Source: Rhizobium leguminosarum (GTDB taxonomy: Bacteria; Pseudomonadota; Alphaproteobacteria; Rhizobiales; Rhizobiaceae). Taken from it: DNA of 64,000 bases. Below are positions 17,230-26,220 of this stretch, one piece after another. The stretch is taken from the NCBI RefSeq assembly GCF_001652265.1, contig NZ_LWBS01000077.1:72006-136005 (forward strand), given 5' to 3'. Position numbers and translations under genes: made by a program. Under the pieces are notes generated by a model. It did not search any database. It was not told the origin of the DNA and was given only the letters and a program-made list of their open reading frames with translations. The first letter of the stretch is position 1, and each line of letters opens with the position of its first letter.

Positions 17230-18611
17230 GCAGCTTCTGCCTGCCGATCGGCGGGACGATTGGCCGATTTCGGCAGCATCGCCGTCAGCGTCGTGCCGGC
17301 CTCGCCGCTGTCGATCAGCAGCAGGCCGCGGAAGTGGGCCATTCGCTCCTGCATGTTGCGCAGGCCGAGACCCGATCTGCCGGAGACGCCATCCTTGATG
17401 CCGTCGAAGCCACTGCCGTTGTCGGTGACGGTCATGCGGGCGCGGCCGTTATCGCTCCAGAGCTTGACCGCAAGCCGGGAGGCGCCCGCGTGGCGTTCGA
17501 CATTATTGAACGCTTCCTGTGCGACACGATAAAGCGCGGTATTGGCTTCGGGCTTCAGCGCGTCGGTGAAGCCCGAAGCATCGATCTTCGTCTCGATCCC
17601 CGTCCGCTCGGCAAAATGATAACAGAGTGCCTCGAGAGCAGCCGTCAGGCCGAGGTCATCGAGCACACGCGGGCGCAGATCGTGCGACAGCCGCCTGATT
17701 TCCTTGATGGCGCCGTTCAGCGCCTCGACACCGCGGTCGATGGTGACAGCCGCATCGTCGACATTGGTCCTGACCTTGCGGCCGGCAAGATCCATCGCAT
17801 AGCGCACGCCGACGAGATTTTGGGAAATGCCGTCGTGCAACTCGCGGGCAAGCCGCGCGCGCTCTTCTTCCTGGGTATCGATGACCCGCTGCGTCAACGC
17901 CTTGAGCCGGCTGTCGGCCATGCGGCGCTCATGGAACGTCAGCAGCATGCAGGTCGTAAAAACGACAAGTACCGAAGGCACGGCGATCAGTGCGACGATG
18001 ACGAAGGTCCGCTTTATGTTGGCACGCATCCCGGCGTTGGCGGCAGCACTTTGGGCAAAGACGTCATCCAGGTAAACGCCGGTGCCGACGACCCAGTGCC
18101 ATTTGTCGAGACTGACGACGAAGGAGAGCTTGTCGGCGATCTGTCCGGTCGATGGTTTCTGCCATTTGTACTGATGCAGGCCCCCGGCCGCTCTTGCCGT
18201 GGCGATCAGTTCGGCTATGACCTTGTCGCCATCCGGATCGGTGAGGTCGAGCCAATTGTGCCCATGGCGGAAACTCTGGCGCGGATGGACGATGTTGTTG
18301 CCGTCGTAATCGTAAACGAAGAAATATCCGTCCTTGCCGTAGTCGAGGGAGGTCAGGATCGCCGCCACCTGCTGCTTGGCGGCTTCATCGTCGGAACCGG
18401 CATTGTCATAGATCGTCTGGATGGCGGACAGGGCAAGGTTGGTCAGGTTGAGGATTTCGGCTTCCTTGGTCTTCAGCATATTCTGCTCGAACGTGTCGAT
18501 GCTGTTCTTGGCAAGGTTTGCCGATTGCCAGGTGATGAAGGTGGTAATCGCAAGGATCGAAATGACGAGCGGAACGATCGCCAATGCGATGATCTGGTGT
18601 CGTAACGTCAA
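17226..18611 (-). CDS. mctS: Sensor histidine kinase with Cache domain, MctS-like
   Basis: A 461-residue membrane kinase. TM1 is at residues about 7-29. A periplasmic single-Cache domain follows, with YFFVYDYDGNNIVHP near residues 96-110 and WHWVVGTGVYLDDVF near 171-185. TM2 is at about 203-225. A HisKA_3 domain has the phosphorylated His259 (ARELHDGISQN), and a HATPase domain ends the protein (EAFNNVERHA, DNGSGF, GLGLRNM). The start is a TTG at 18609-18611: GGGAGGA is optimally spaced from it, and the overlapping ATG is out of frame. Cache kinases of this type sense small carboxylates. It partners with the regulator encoded downstream. Confidence 0.88.
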   Translation of the reverse strand: MTLRHQIIALAIVPLVISILAITTFITWQSANLAKNSIDTFEQNMLKTKEAEILNLTNLALSAIQTIYDNAGSDDEAAKQQVAAILTSLDYGKDGYFFVYDYDGNNIVHPRQSFRHGHNWLDLTDPDGDKVIAELIATARAAGGLHQYKWQKPSTGQIADKLSFVVSLDKWHWVVGTGVYLDDVFAQSAAANAGMRANIKRTFVIVALIAVPSVLVVFTTCMLLTFHERRMADSRLKALTQRVIDTQEEERARLARELHDGISQNLVGVRYAMDLAGRKVRTNVDDAAVTIDRGVEALNGAIKEIRRLSHDLRPRVLDDLGLTAALEALCYHFAERTGIETKIDASGFTDALKPEANTALYRVAQEAFNNVERHAGASRLAVKLWSDNGRARMTVTDNGSGFDGIKDGVSGRSGLGLRNMQERMAHFRGLLLIDSGEAGTTLTAMLPKSANRPADRQAEAA

Positions 18612-18733
18612 CGATCATTCCTCCCGAGAATTGCGCCGGGAATTATGCCCTTTGTCAAATGCGAGTCCAGCGGCTTGTCGGCGTCCCGATCCGTGGCAGC
18701 CGGAACCACTGCCGGCGGGGCACCGCGTGCGCG

Positions 18734-19198
18734 CTAGTCCAGGGGCACGAACAGGCCGAGCTTGACGTCCCGCAACACCACATTCGTGTGCATCCGGCGG
18801 ATCTGCGGATTGTCAGCCATGATCAAGGCAGCGATATCGTCATAATGCTCGACGTCGCGGGCGGTCACGATCGCGATCAGATCGACCGCGCCTGTGACGT
18901 AATAGACCTGCTGAATATGATCCTGCTTCTCCGCCCAGAGGCGGAACTTCGCCAGCGCGTCGTAATTGTCCCGCTCGATCTCCATCCCGACGATGAACAC
19001 CATTGCTGTGCCCGTCGCCTTGCGGTCGACGACGGCCACCTCCGCCCTGATGATCTCTTCCTCGCGCAGTCGCTTCAACCGCCTCTGCACGGCCGAGACC
19101 GACAGTCCGATCCCTTCGGCGATCGTTTCGGCTTTCAGCTGGCAGTCGCGCTGAACGATATCGAGAATGTCACGGTCAAAACGATCGAGTTGTTCCAT
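18734..19198 (-). CDS. Lrp/AsnC-family transcriptional regulator
   Basis: A 154-residue regulator with an N-terminal AsnC helix-turn-helix (LDRFDRDILDIVQRDCQLKA to LSVSAVQRRLKRLREEEII) and a C-terminal RAM/ligand domain (VYYVTGAVDLIAIVTARDVE). The ATG at 19198 begins the conserved part and has AGGA seven bases before it; an upstream ATG would add 25 unconserved residues. It is divergent from an amino acid ABC operon and a Lrp-like dyad lies between them, so it probably controls that operon in response to the imported amino acid. Confidence 0.87.
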   Translation of the reverse strand: MEQLDRFDRDILDIVQRDCQLKAETIAEGIGLSVSAVQRRLKRLREEEIIRAEVAVVDRKATGTAMVFIVGMEIERDNYDALAKFRLWAEKQDHIQQVYYVTGAVDLIAIVTARDVEHYDDIAALIMADNPQIRRMHTNVVLRDVKLGLFVPLD

Positions 19199-19264
19199 TG
19201 TCCAATCCTGGTTCTCGCCGCAGCAATTCGCGCATTCTGTCGTACTTGCCGCACGAGGAAGATT

Positions 19265-19287
19265 ATTTTGCATAAAATATGCAGAAT
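19265..19287. promoter_or_regulatory. Lrp-type operator between divergent genes
   Basis: TGCATAAAATATGCA (19269-19283) is a perfect inverted repeat around AAA. It is extended by ATT/AAT arms to 23 bp. It sits in the short AT-rich gap between the Lrp gene and the ABC operon it faces, which is the usual place and form of an AsnC/Lrp autoregulatory site. Confidence 0.65.
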
Positions 19288-19361
19288 AGATGAAAACTGC
19301 GCGAAAAAACCGCGTTATTTTATCATTATCCTTCGCAAGCTCAATTCACCCGGAACCATGC

Positions 19362-20141
19362 ATGCCAGATCAACCCTTTCCTGCTCTTCGTGTCGAAGAT
19401 CTTCATAAAAGCTTCGGCTCGCAAGAGGTTCTCAAGGGTATTTCGGCGCAAGCCCACAAGTCTGACGTGATTTCGATCATCGGCTCGTCGGGCTCCGGCA
19501 AGAGCACCTTTCTCAGATGCATCAATTTCCTGGAAACGCCGGATCGTGGCCGCATTGCCGTGAACGGCGAGGAGATTGCGCTGAAGATGGGGCGGGGCGG
19601 CCGGTTGCAGCCGCGCAGCTGGCGGCAGATCGAACGGATACGCACCGGGCTCGGGATGGTCTTCCAGAGTTTCAATCTCTGGGCCCATCGTACGGTGCTG
19701 GAAAATGTCATCGAGGCGCCGGTGCACGTCATGGGCATTTCGCGACGCGAGGCCATCGAAAAAGCCGAGGCCCTGCTCCACAAGGTCGGGCTGTTCGACA
19801 AGCGCGATGCCTATCCCGCTTTCCTCTCCGGCGGTCAGCAGCAACGCGCGGCGATTGCGAGAGCGCTGTGCGTCGATCCTGATGTCATGCTGTTCGACGA
19901 ACCGACTTCGGCGCTCGATCCGGAGCTGGTCGGCGAGGTGCTGAAGGTCATCCGCGATCTCGCGGAAGAAGGCCGGACCATGCTGATCGTCACGCATGAA
20001 ATGCGCTTCGCCCGGGATGTCTCCAGCCGTGTTCTCTTCCTGCATCAGGGACGGATCGAGGAAGAAGGTCCGCCGGAGCAGATATTCGGCGCGCCGGTCA
20101 GCGCCCGCTGCCGGGAATTCACCGGCCTCAGCGCCCACTGA
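19362..20141 (+). CDS. Polar amino acid ABC transporter ATP-binding protein (HisP/GlnQ family)
   Basis: A 259-residue ABC ATPase with Walker [11 protein letters not shown]-loop MVFQSFNLW, signature LSGGQQQR, Walker [13 protein letters not shown] and H-loop VTHEMRFA. The insertion after LETPDRGRI (residues about 74-95) is typical of histidine/opine-type ATPases. The ATG at 19362 starts the conserved part; longer starts reach into the operator region, and no clear ribosome site precedes it. It powers the importer formed with the next three genes. Confidence 0.87.
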   Translation: MPDQPFPALRVEDLHKSFGSQEVLKGISAQAHKSDVISIIGSSGSGKSTFLRCINFLETPDRGRIAVNGEEIALKMGRGGRLQPRSWRQIERIRTGLGMVFQSFNLWAHRTVLENVIEAPVHVMGISRREAIEKAEALLHKVGLFDKRDAYPAFLSGGQQQRAAIARALCVDPDVMLFDEPTSALDPELVGEVLKVIRDLAEEGRTMLIVTHEMRFARDVSSRVLFLHQGRIEEEGPPEQIFGAPVSARCREFTGLSAH

Positions 20142-20188
20142 TACACTCCGAGCTCTCATCGACAACACAAACCAGGAGAATCCTGCGA

Positions 20189-20962
20189 ATGAAACTGCTC
20201 CCCAGGCTTTTTGCCGGCGCGGCACTCGTGCTTTCCGCCGTCACCGCACAGGCCGAAGTCCGCTTCGGCGTCATGAACGAATCCTATCCGCCCTTCTTCG
20301 CCAAGGACGCCTCCGGCCAATGGCAGGGATGGGAAATCGACCTGATGAATGCCGTATGCGAAGAGATGAAGGAGAAATGCTCGATCGTCGAGATTTCCTG
20401 GGACGGTCTCATTCCGGCTCTCCAGAGCAAGAAGTTCGACGTGATCTGGTCGTCGATGTCGAACACTGCGGAACGCTCGAAGGTGATCGACTTCACCGAC
20501 AAATATTACAACACGCCGAGCACCTTGATCGGTCCCAAGGACCAGAAGCCGGGCGCCACTGCCGAGGACGTGAAGGGCAAGACCATCGGCATTCAGGTGT
20601 CGACGATCCAGTCGGAATATTACAAGAAATATTTCGCGGACGCTGCCGAGGAAAAGACCTACCAGACGCTCGACGAGGCTTTTCAGGACCTCGCCTCCGG
20701 CCGTATCGACTATGTCTTTGGCGATTCACTGGCGCTTGACGCGTTCCTCAAAAGCGATGGTGGCAAAGATTGCTGCGCCAAGATGGGCGACGTTGCCGAC
20801 GACAAGGAGATTCTCGGAGCTGGCGTTTCGGGCGGCCTGCGCAAGGAAGACACGGAGCTGAAAGCGAAGCTGAACACAGCGATATCAGCGGTTCGCGCCA
20901 GCGGCCAGTATGACGCCATCACCAAGAAATACTTCGATTTCGACATCTACGGCGCAAAGTAA
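20189..20962 (+). CDS. Polar amino acid ABC substrate-binding protein
   Basis: A 257-residue exported protein with a signal peptide (MKLLPRLFAGAALVLSAVTA, cleavage after AQA) and a type-3 (SBP_bac_3) fold. Visible segments are VRFGVMNESYPPFFAKDASG, GWEIDLMNAVC, the ligand-clamp WDGLIPALQSKKFDVIWSSM, and ASGRIDYVFGDSLAL. ACCAGGAGAATCCT precedes the ATG. The ligand is not identifiable by eye. The operon ends with a homocysteine methyltransferase, so S-methylmethionine or a related sulfur amino acid is a reasonable inference. Confidence 0.87.
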   Translation: MKLLPRLFAGAALVLSAVTAQAEVRFGVMNESYPPFFAKDASGQWQGWEIDLMNAVCEEMKEKCSIVEISWDGLIPALQSKKFDVIWSSMSNTAERSKVIDFTDKYYNTPSTLIGPKDQKPGATAEDVKGKTIGIQVSTIQSEYYKKYFADAAEEKTYQTLDEAFQDLASGRIDYVFGDSLALDAFLKSDGGKDCCAKMGDVADDKEILGAGVSGGLRKEDTELKAKLNTAISAVRASGQYDAITKKYFDFDIYGAK

Positions 20963-20974
20963 GCGGTCGGAACG

Positions 20975-21700
20975 ATGGCGACCGCGCAACAAGGTATTCT
21001 GGACCTACTGTCTCCCTATCCTCCGGGATGGGGCGGCGTTCTTTTGGCAGGTGCAGTCTCCACGGTCGCCATCTCGGCTTGCGCCTTCGCGATCGGCTTG
21101 CTGCTCGGCACCGGCGGCGCGCTTGGAAAGCTTTCGGGCAACCGCATGCTCCGCCTCCTGCTCGATCTCTATACCACGCTGATCCGCGCCGTTCCCGAGC
21201 TGATCCTGATCGTCGGACTCTATTATGCCGGCACCGATGGCCTCAACCGGCTGCTCGCCGCGTTGGAGCTGCCGCCGGTCAATGTGAACGGCTTCGTCGC
21301 GGCCGTCGCCGTGCTGGGCTTCGTGCAGGGTGCCTACATGACGGAGGTGCTGCGCGGCGCGATCCTTGCCATTCCCGTCGGCCAGATCGAGGCCGCCAAG
21401 GCCTTCGGCATGGGACCGGTGCTGAGGTTCCGCCGCGTCCTGCTGCCGGCGCTCCTGCCGAACGCGCTGCCGGGTCTTGCCAATCTGTGGATGTCGGTCA
21501 CCAAGGACAGCGCGCTGGTGGCGGTCGTCGGCTACCAGGAACTGGCGCTCGCCACCCGTCTTGCCGGGGCAAGCACCAAACATTACTTCGTCTTTTTCCT
21601 TGCTTCGGCCCTTCTCTATCTCGCCATTACGCTTGTTTCCAACGTCGTCTTCAAACTGATCGAGGGACGGGTACGGCGGGGACAGCCGCGCCTTGCCTGA
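20975..21700 (+). CDS. Amino acid ABC transporter permease (HisQ family)
   Basis: A 241-residue inner-membrane permease with about five hydrophobic segments and the docking loop GQIEAAKAFGMGPVLRFRRV (EAA motif). The N-terminal pattern WGGVLLAGAVSTVAISACAF is typical of HisQ/GlnP-type proteins. It lies 12 bases after the binding protein and 12 before the second permease, and the two probably form a heterodimeric channel. Confidence 0.87.
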   Translation: MATAQQGILDLLSPYPPGWGGVLLAGAVSTVAISACAFAIGLLLGTGGALGKLSGNRMLRLLLDLYTTLIRAVPELILIVGLYYAGTDGLNRLLAALELPPVNVNGFVAAVAVLGFVQGAYMTEVLRGAILAIPVGQIEAAKAFGMGPVLRFRRVLLPALLPNALPGLANLWMSVTKDSALVAVVGYQELALATRLAGASTKHYFVFFLASALLYLAITLVSNVVFKLIEGRVRRGQPRLA

Positions 21701-21712
21701 AGAAAGCGCCCC

Positions 21713-22402
21713 ATGAGTTTCATCTGGATCTCTTCCTATTGGCCGCTGCTTCTGACCGGCGCCTGGCAGACTGTTTGCCTGTTGGTGATCTCCGTGGTGT
21801 ACGGCTTCGTCATCGCCATAGGCCTCGCGTTTGCGCAGGTCAGCGGCGGCAGGCTGACGCGGCTCCTGGCGCGCAGTTACTGCACCTTCTTTCGCGGCAC
21901 GCCGCTGCTGATACAGCTGTGGCTTCTCTACTATGGGGTGGGCTCGCTGCTGCCCATGGTCCCCGGCATCCGCCAGAGCCTGTTCTGGCCGATCCTGCGC
22001 GAGGGCTTCTTCTTCGCCGCCGTCAGTTTTACCCTGAACTATGCAGCCTATGAGGCGGAGGTGTTGCGCGGCGCGCTGCTTGCCGTTCCCAAGGGCGAGC
22101 TCGAAGCGGGCCGGGCCTTCGGCCTGTCGCCCTGGATGCTGACCCGCCGCATCTGGCTGCCGCGCGCCATTCGCATCGCCCTGCCGACGATTGCAGGAGA
22201 GATCGTCATGCAGCTCAAGGCAACGCCGCTCGCGTTTACGGTGACGGTGATGGATCTTTACGCCGTGGCAAACAAGGTTCGGCAGGACACGCTGCTCGTC
22301 TATGAACCGCTGCTGGTCGTCACCCTCTTCTATCTCGCCTTGACCGCAGTGATCGCCTACGTCTTTCGAGGTCTCGAAGCGCAGGTGCCGGTTCGCCGTT
22401 AG
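21713..22402 (+). CDS. Amino acid ABC transporter permease (HisM family)
   Basis: A 229-residue permease paired with the preceding one. It shows WPLLLTGAWQTVCLLVISVV at the N-terminus, the conserved TFFRGTPLLIQLWLLYYG, and the ATPase-docking loop GELEAGRAFGLSPWMLTRRI. It completes a four-gene importer with the ATPase, binding protein and HisQ-type permease. The 125-base gap that follows holds no supported gene. Confidence 0.87.
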   Translation: MSFIWISSYWPLLLTGAWQTVCLLVISVVYGFVIAIGLAFAQVSGGRLTRLLARSYCTFFRGTPLLIQLWLLYYGVGSLLPMVPGIRQSLFWPILREGFFFAAVSFTLNYAAYEAEVLRGALLAVPKGELEAGRAFGLSPWMLTRRIWLPRAIRIALPTIAGEIVMQLKATPLAFTVTVMDLYAVANKVRQDTLLVYEPLLVVTLFYLALTAVIAYVFRGLEAQVPVRR

Positions 22403-22527
22403 GACGACGGAAAGGGACTGGCCATGAACTCGCTGGCGCGCCGACGCGAACCACGCACATCTCGCCCACTTTACGATGAAAAGCCCCGCGCCGCTGACGG
22501 CGCGACAGGTTGAATGGAGACCTCTTG

Positions 22528-23436
22528 ATGAGCACGACACGAATTCTCGATGGCGGCATGAGCCGCGAACTGTTGCGGCTGGGTGCCGAGCTGAAGCAAC
22601 CGGAATGGTCGGCATTGGCGCTGATCAACGCGCCGGATATCGTCCGTAGGGTACATCAGGAATTCATCGCCGCCGGCTCTGAGGTCGTTACGACAAACAG
22701 CTATGCGCTCGTGCCTTTTCATATCGGTGAGGACCGGTTCTGGAAGGAGGGGGCGGCGCTGATCCGTCTCGCCGGTCGCTTGGCGCGCGAGGCGGCTGAT
22801 TCCGTCACGGATCGGAAGGTGCTGGTCGCCGGGTCGCTGCCGCCGATCTTCGGCTCATACGAGCCGCAGAACTTTCAGCCTTCGCGGGTGCAGGATTATC
22901 TCGAGGTGCTTGTCGAAAACCTTTCTCCCTTCGTCGATATATGGCTCGGCGAGACGTTGAGCCTGATCGCCGAGGCAGAGGCTGTCCGCAAGGCGGTGGC
23001 GACGTCAGGCAAGCCGTTCTGGATTTCGTTCACATTGGCGGATGACGAGGCAGCCATGGGGGGCGGCGAACCAAAGCTTCGCTCCGAAGAAAGGGTCGAG
23101 GAGGCGGCATCCTGGGCGGTTTCATCGGGCGCCGAAGCCCTCTTGTTCAATTGCAGCAAGCCCGAGGTCATGCAGGCGGCGGTGGAGACGGCAGCGGGCG
23201 TGTTCCGGACAATGGACGCGCGCATCGAAATCGGCGTCTATGCCAATGCCTTCGAAGGGGAACAGGGCGAGGCAGCCGCCAATGAAGGCCTGCACGAGAC
23301 CCGCAGCGATCTGAATGACGATGCCTATTCGCGCTATGCCTGCTCCTGGGCCGAAGCAGGCGCGACGATCATCGGCGGCTGCTGCGGCATTGGCGCCGCC
23401 CATATCCATCGACTCAAGAAGACGCTTTTGGGTTGA
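22528..23436 (+). CDS. Homocysteine S-methyltransferase family protein
   Basis: A 302-residue cytoplasmic enzyme of the zinc-dependent methyltransferase family. It starts with the barrel entry motif ILDGGMSRELLRLG and has the three zinc-ligand cysteines: one in LLFNCSKPEV and two in GGCCGIGAAHI near the C-terminus. Family members transfer a methyl group from S-methylmethionine or related donors to homocysteine to make methionine. ATGGAGA precedes the ATG at 22528; an upstream TTG is less likely. It is the last gene of the Lrp-linked amino acid importer block, which suggests the importer brings in its methyl donor. Confidence 0.83.
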   Translation: MSTTRILDGGMSRELLRLGAELKQPEWSALALINAPDIVRRVHQEFIAAGSEVVTTNSYALVPFHIGEDRFWKEGAALIRLAGRLAREAADSVTDRKVLVAGSLPPIFGSYEPQNFQPSRVQDYLEVLVENLSPFVDIWLGETLSLIAEAEAVRKAVATSGKPFWISFTLADDEAAMGGGEPKLRSEERVEEAASWAVSSGAEALLFNCSKPEVMQAAVETAAGVFRTMDARIEIGVYANAFEGEQGEAAANEGLHETRSDLNDDAYSRYACSWAEAGATIIGGCCGIGAAHIHRLKKTLLG

Positions 23437-23554
23437 AGTGGCAAGTCGGCTACGCCGCCGCAATTGTTATTCAGCTTTCGATGCTGTCTTCGTATCGCCG
23501 CCGCGCGTCGCATGAATCAAATTCGATGCGGCGCGCCTGGGCTTCGCGCAGACT

Positions 23555-24325
23555 TCAATGCAGTCCGAACAAGTTCAACAGCTCTTCGCGGTGTCGCACG
23601 AATTCCGGTGCGCTGCGGTCGCGGGGACGGGGCAGATCGATTTCGATCAGACGCGGCTCGCCGCCCCTTTCCCGTGGCAGGATGAGGATCCGATCGGCCA
23701 GGTAGATCGCTTCCTCGAGATCATGGGTGACGAGAATGGTCGTCACATCCTCATCGCGCCAGATCCGTGCGAGTTCCTGCTGCATACCGATCTTGGTCAT
23801 CGCGTCGAGCGCGCCGAGCGGTTCGTCGAGCAGCAGGATTTCCGGCTGGACGGCTAGAGCCCGGGCGATCCCGACGCGCTGGGCCATGCCGCCCGACAGC
23901 TGCCGAGGATAGGCCGCCTCGAATTGCTGCAGGCCGACGAGCTTGACATAATGGCGCGCCCGCCCCCTCGCCTGCTCACGCGACAGACCGCTTGTTTCCA
24001 GCCCGAAGGCGACATTGTCGAGCACGGTCAGCCAGGGCAGAAGGCGCGGTTCCTGAAAGATGACGGCGCGCTCTGCGCCGACGCCTCGCACCGCCTTGCC
24101 ATCGACGAGAACCTCGCCGGTATCGGAATCCTCTAGGCCGGCCAGAACCCTGAGCAGGGTTGTTTTGCCCGAGCCGCTGGTGCCGACGATGGCGAGGCTT
24201 TCGCCGGAGCGGACGTGGAGGTTGACATCCCTAAGAACCTGTAGAGGTGTCCCGTTCAACTTGTAGGATTTGGAAAGGTGACGGATCGTCACCTCCCCGC
24301 GACGCGTGTCCTCGGCGATGCTCAT
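23555..24325 (-). CDS. Sulfonate/taurine-type ABC transporter ATP-binding protein
   Basis: A 256-residue ABC ATPase of the SsuB/TauB group with Walker [11 protein letters not shown]-loop [11 protein letters not shown], signature LSGGMAQR (the usual variant in this group), Walker [13 protein letters not shown] and H-loop VTHDLEEA. Three consecutive ATG codons occur; the third (24325) has the best distance from GAGGA. It lies just after the binding-protein gene. The product energises the importer encoded by 23555-26210. Confidence 0.86.
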   Translation of the reverse strand: MSIAEDTRRGEVTIRHLSKSYKLNGTPLQVLRDVNLHVRSGESLAIVGTSGSGKTTLLRVLAGLEDSDTGEVLVDGKAVRGVGAERAVIFQEPRLLPWLTVLDNVAFGLETSGLSREQARGRARHYVKLVGLQQFEAAYPRQLSGGMAQRVGIARALAVQPEILLLDEPLGALDAMTKIGMQQELARIWRDEDVTTILVTHDLEEAIYLADRILILPRERGGEPRLIEIDLPRPRDRSAPEFVRHREELLNLFGLH

Positions 24326-24334
24326 CATCATTCC

Positions 24335-25318
24335 TCAGTTGCTTGCCGGTTTGGCGTCGGCGGTCAAGAGGATGTCCTTGGCCGCCAGCTGGCCTTGCTT
24401 CAGCTTGCCTTCGCGAACCAGGACGTCGATCCAGAACTGGATGTCGTGCTCGACCGGCAGACCGCCGGCGCGCACGCCATAGCCTCGGAAATACTGTGCG
24501 ATATCAGCATTCTCACCCCGCTCACCGAGCGCCTTGGCCAGGATCTTCTTGGTTTCATCCGGATGCTCGCGGGCGTAGTCGAGCGCGCGAGCCGACTGCT
24601 CCACGAAAATCTTCGAAGCTTCAGGATGTTCGCGAGCGAAATCACGGCGCAGGACCACGAAGCCCCCGGCGATGTCTCCAAGCACGTCGGTATCGTCGAA
24701 AATCGGACGCAGGCCGCCATTCTTCAGCGCAGCCCCCTCGAAGGTCGTCTGCCAGTAGCCGAAGGCGGCAATATCGACCTGCTTGGAGCGCAGCACCTGC
24801 TCGAGCTGCGGCCCGGGAACGACAAGCTGATTGGCTGCGTCCGCCGGCAGGCCGACGGAATGCAAGGCTTCGCGGATGGTATAGTCGAGATGCGCGCCAA
24901 GTGTATTGACGGCGATGCTCTTGCCGGCAATGTCCTTGATATTTTTGATCGGGCTGTCTTCCAGCACGTAGAAGGTCGACTGCACCTCGTCATTGATGCC
25001 GTTTGAGGGATAGGCGGCGACAAAATCGTTGCCGCCGATGATCGAATTCAGGACGGCGGAGGTTGCGGCGCTGCCGATCTCGACATCACCCGATGCCAGT
25101 GCGATCAGCGAGGCCGGGCCGCCCTGGGCGTAGCCGACATTTTCCAGCGTGATGCCTGTTCCGTCGAAATAGCCGAGTTCGGCGGCGAGTTCATGGGCGG
25201 CAAGACCACCCTGGCTGGCGAGATAGCGCAGCTTCACCGTATCGGTGGCTGCGGCCGGCGTGGCAAGACCGAGAGCGATTATTGCCGGCAGGAGGAGGTT
25301 GCGGGGATGGAATGTCAT
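24335..25318 (-). CDS. Sulfonate-type ABC substrate-binding protein
   Basis: A 327-residue exported protein. The signal peptide is MTFHPRNLLLPAIIALGLAT with cleavage near PAAATD. The mature part is SsuA/NMT1-like, with LRYLASQGGLAAHELAAELG, the family hallmark GSAATSAVLNSIIGG and KSIAVNTLGAHLDYTIREAL. I chose the ATG at 25318; the longer upstream start would place 47 polar residues before the signal peptide. It supplies an organosulfur ligand to the permease encoded upstream in the same operon. Confidence 0.85.
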   Translation of the reverse strand: MTFHPRNLLLPAIIALGLATPAAATDTVKLRYLASQGGLAAHELAAELGYFDGTGITLENVGYAQGGPASLIALASGDVEIGSAATSAVLNSIIGGNDFVAAYPSNGINDEVQSTFYVLEDSPIKNIKDIAGKSIAVNTLGAHLDYTIREALHSVGLPADAANQLVVPGPQLEQVLRSKQVDIAAFGYWQTTFEGAALKNGGLRPIFDDTDVLGDIAGGFVVLRRDFAREHPEASKIFVEQSARALDYAREHPDETKKILAKALGERGENADIAQYFRGYGVRAGGLPVEHDIQFWIDVLVREGKLKQGQLAAKDILLTADAKPASN

Positions 25319-25358
25319 GTGGTGGGTCCTTTCGGAAGAGGAAAATCGGTGAAGCAGA

Positions 25359-26210
25359 TCAGCGGCTCGGATGAGACCAGCGGCAGAGACGGCGCTGCAG
25401 CAAAACGAGCAAGGCATTGGCGGCAAGCCCGAGGAAGGCGAGCAGAAGGATCGCCGCAAACATCAGCGGGATCTGGAAATTGTACTGGGCGTTCATGACC
25501 TGGAAGCCGATGCCCTTGTTGGCGCCGATCATCTCGGCGGCAATCAGCAGGAGAAGCGCAGTCGTCGCCGAAAGACGCAGGCCGACGAAGATTGCCGGCA
25601 CCGACGCCGGCAGGATGACGCGGCGGAAGATGGTCAGCGGTCCGGCGCCATAGGTCCGCGCCATCTCGATGAGCTTCTTGTCCACTTCCTTGACGCCGCC
25701 GATCGTGGCGAGCAGCACCGGAAACAGCGTCGCCCAGAAGATCACGAAGATCTTGGATGTTTCGCCGAGGCCGAGCAGCAGGATGAAGACCGGATAGAGC
25801 GCCAGCGCCGAGGTCTGGCGAAAGAGCTGCAGTATCGGGTCGAGCGCCTGTTCGACCGCACGAACCTGACCCATGAACAGGCCGAGCGGAATGCCGATCA
25901 CGACGGCAAAGGCGAAGGCGGTTCCGGATCGCTGCAGACTGATGGCGATGTCATCCAGCAGCGCGCCGTTGGCCAGATTGGTCCATAGAGCGGACAGGAT
26001 GACGTCCAAAGGCGGGAAGATGGCGGGATTGACCCAGCCCCTGGTGCTCGACACCTGCCAGAACACGAGGAAGCCGATGAGAAGGCCGTAGCGCGGCAAA
26101 AGCGATGCGAGCACCCCGCGCAGCTGCGACGCGAAAATGGAAATATTGCTTTCGCTGCTTTTCAGGCGGCCGAAGCTTCTCGGAAGAACCTGGTTGATTT
26201 CATAGGACAT
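25359..26210 (-). CDS. Sulfonate-type ABC transporter permease
   Basis: A 283-residue membrane protein with six predicted segments beginning at LLPRYGLLIGFLVFWQVSST and the EAA-type docking loop IEMARTYGAGPLTIFRRVIL. The ATG at 26210 starts MSYEINQ and lies 10 bases after the monooxygenase stop. With 24335-25318 and 23555-24325 it makes a complete importer. A longer in-frame start would overlap the monooxygenase gene. Confidence 0.86.
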   Translation of the reverse strand: MSYEINQVLPRSFGRLKSSESNISIFASQLRGVLASLLPRYGLLIGFLVFWQVSSTRGWVNPAIFPPLDVILSALWTNLANGALLDDIAISLQRSGTAFAFAVVIGIPLGLFMGQVRAVEQALDPILQLFRQTSALALYPVFILLLGLGETSKIFVIFWATLFPVLLATIGGVKEVDKKLIEMARTYGAGPLTIFRRVILPASVPAIFVGLRLSATTALLLLIAAEMIGANKGIGFQVMNAQYNFQIPLMFAAILLLAFLGLAANALLVLLQRRLCRWSHPSR

Positions 26211-26220
26211 CGACCGCTCC

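Noticed and set aside
22424..22513. A 29-codon basic ORF with AAAGGGA before its ATG, upstream of the homocysteine methyltransferase gene
   Set aside because: Arg-rich composition without any recognisable feature; it could be a leader peptide but nothing in the sequence supports that over chance.
21005..22615. A 536-codon antisense frame across the two HisQ/HisM permeases
   Set aside because: It covers two well-supported permease genes and has charged low-complexity composition typical of antisense frames.
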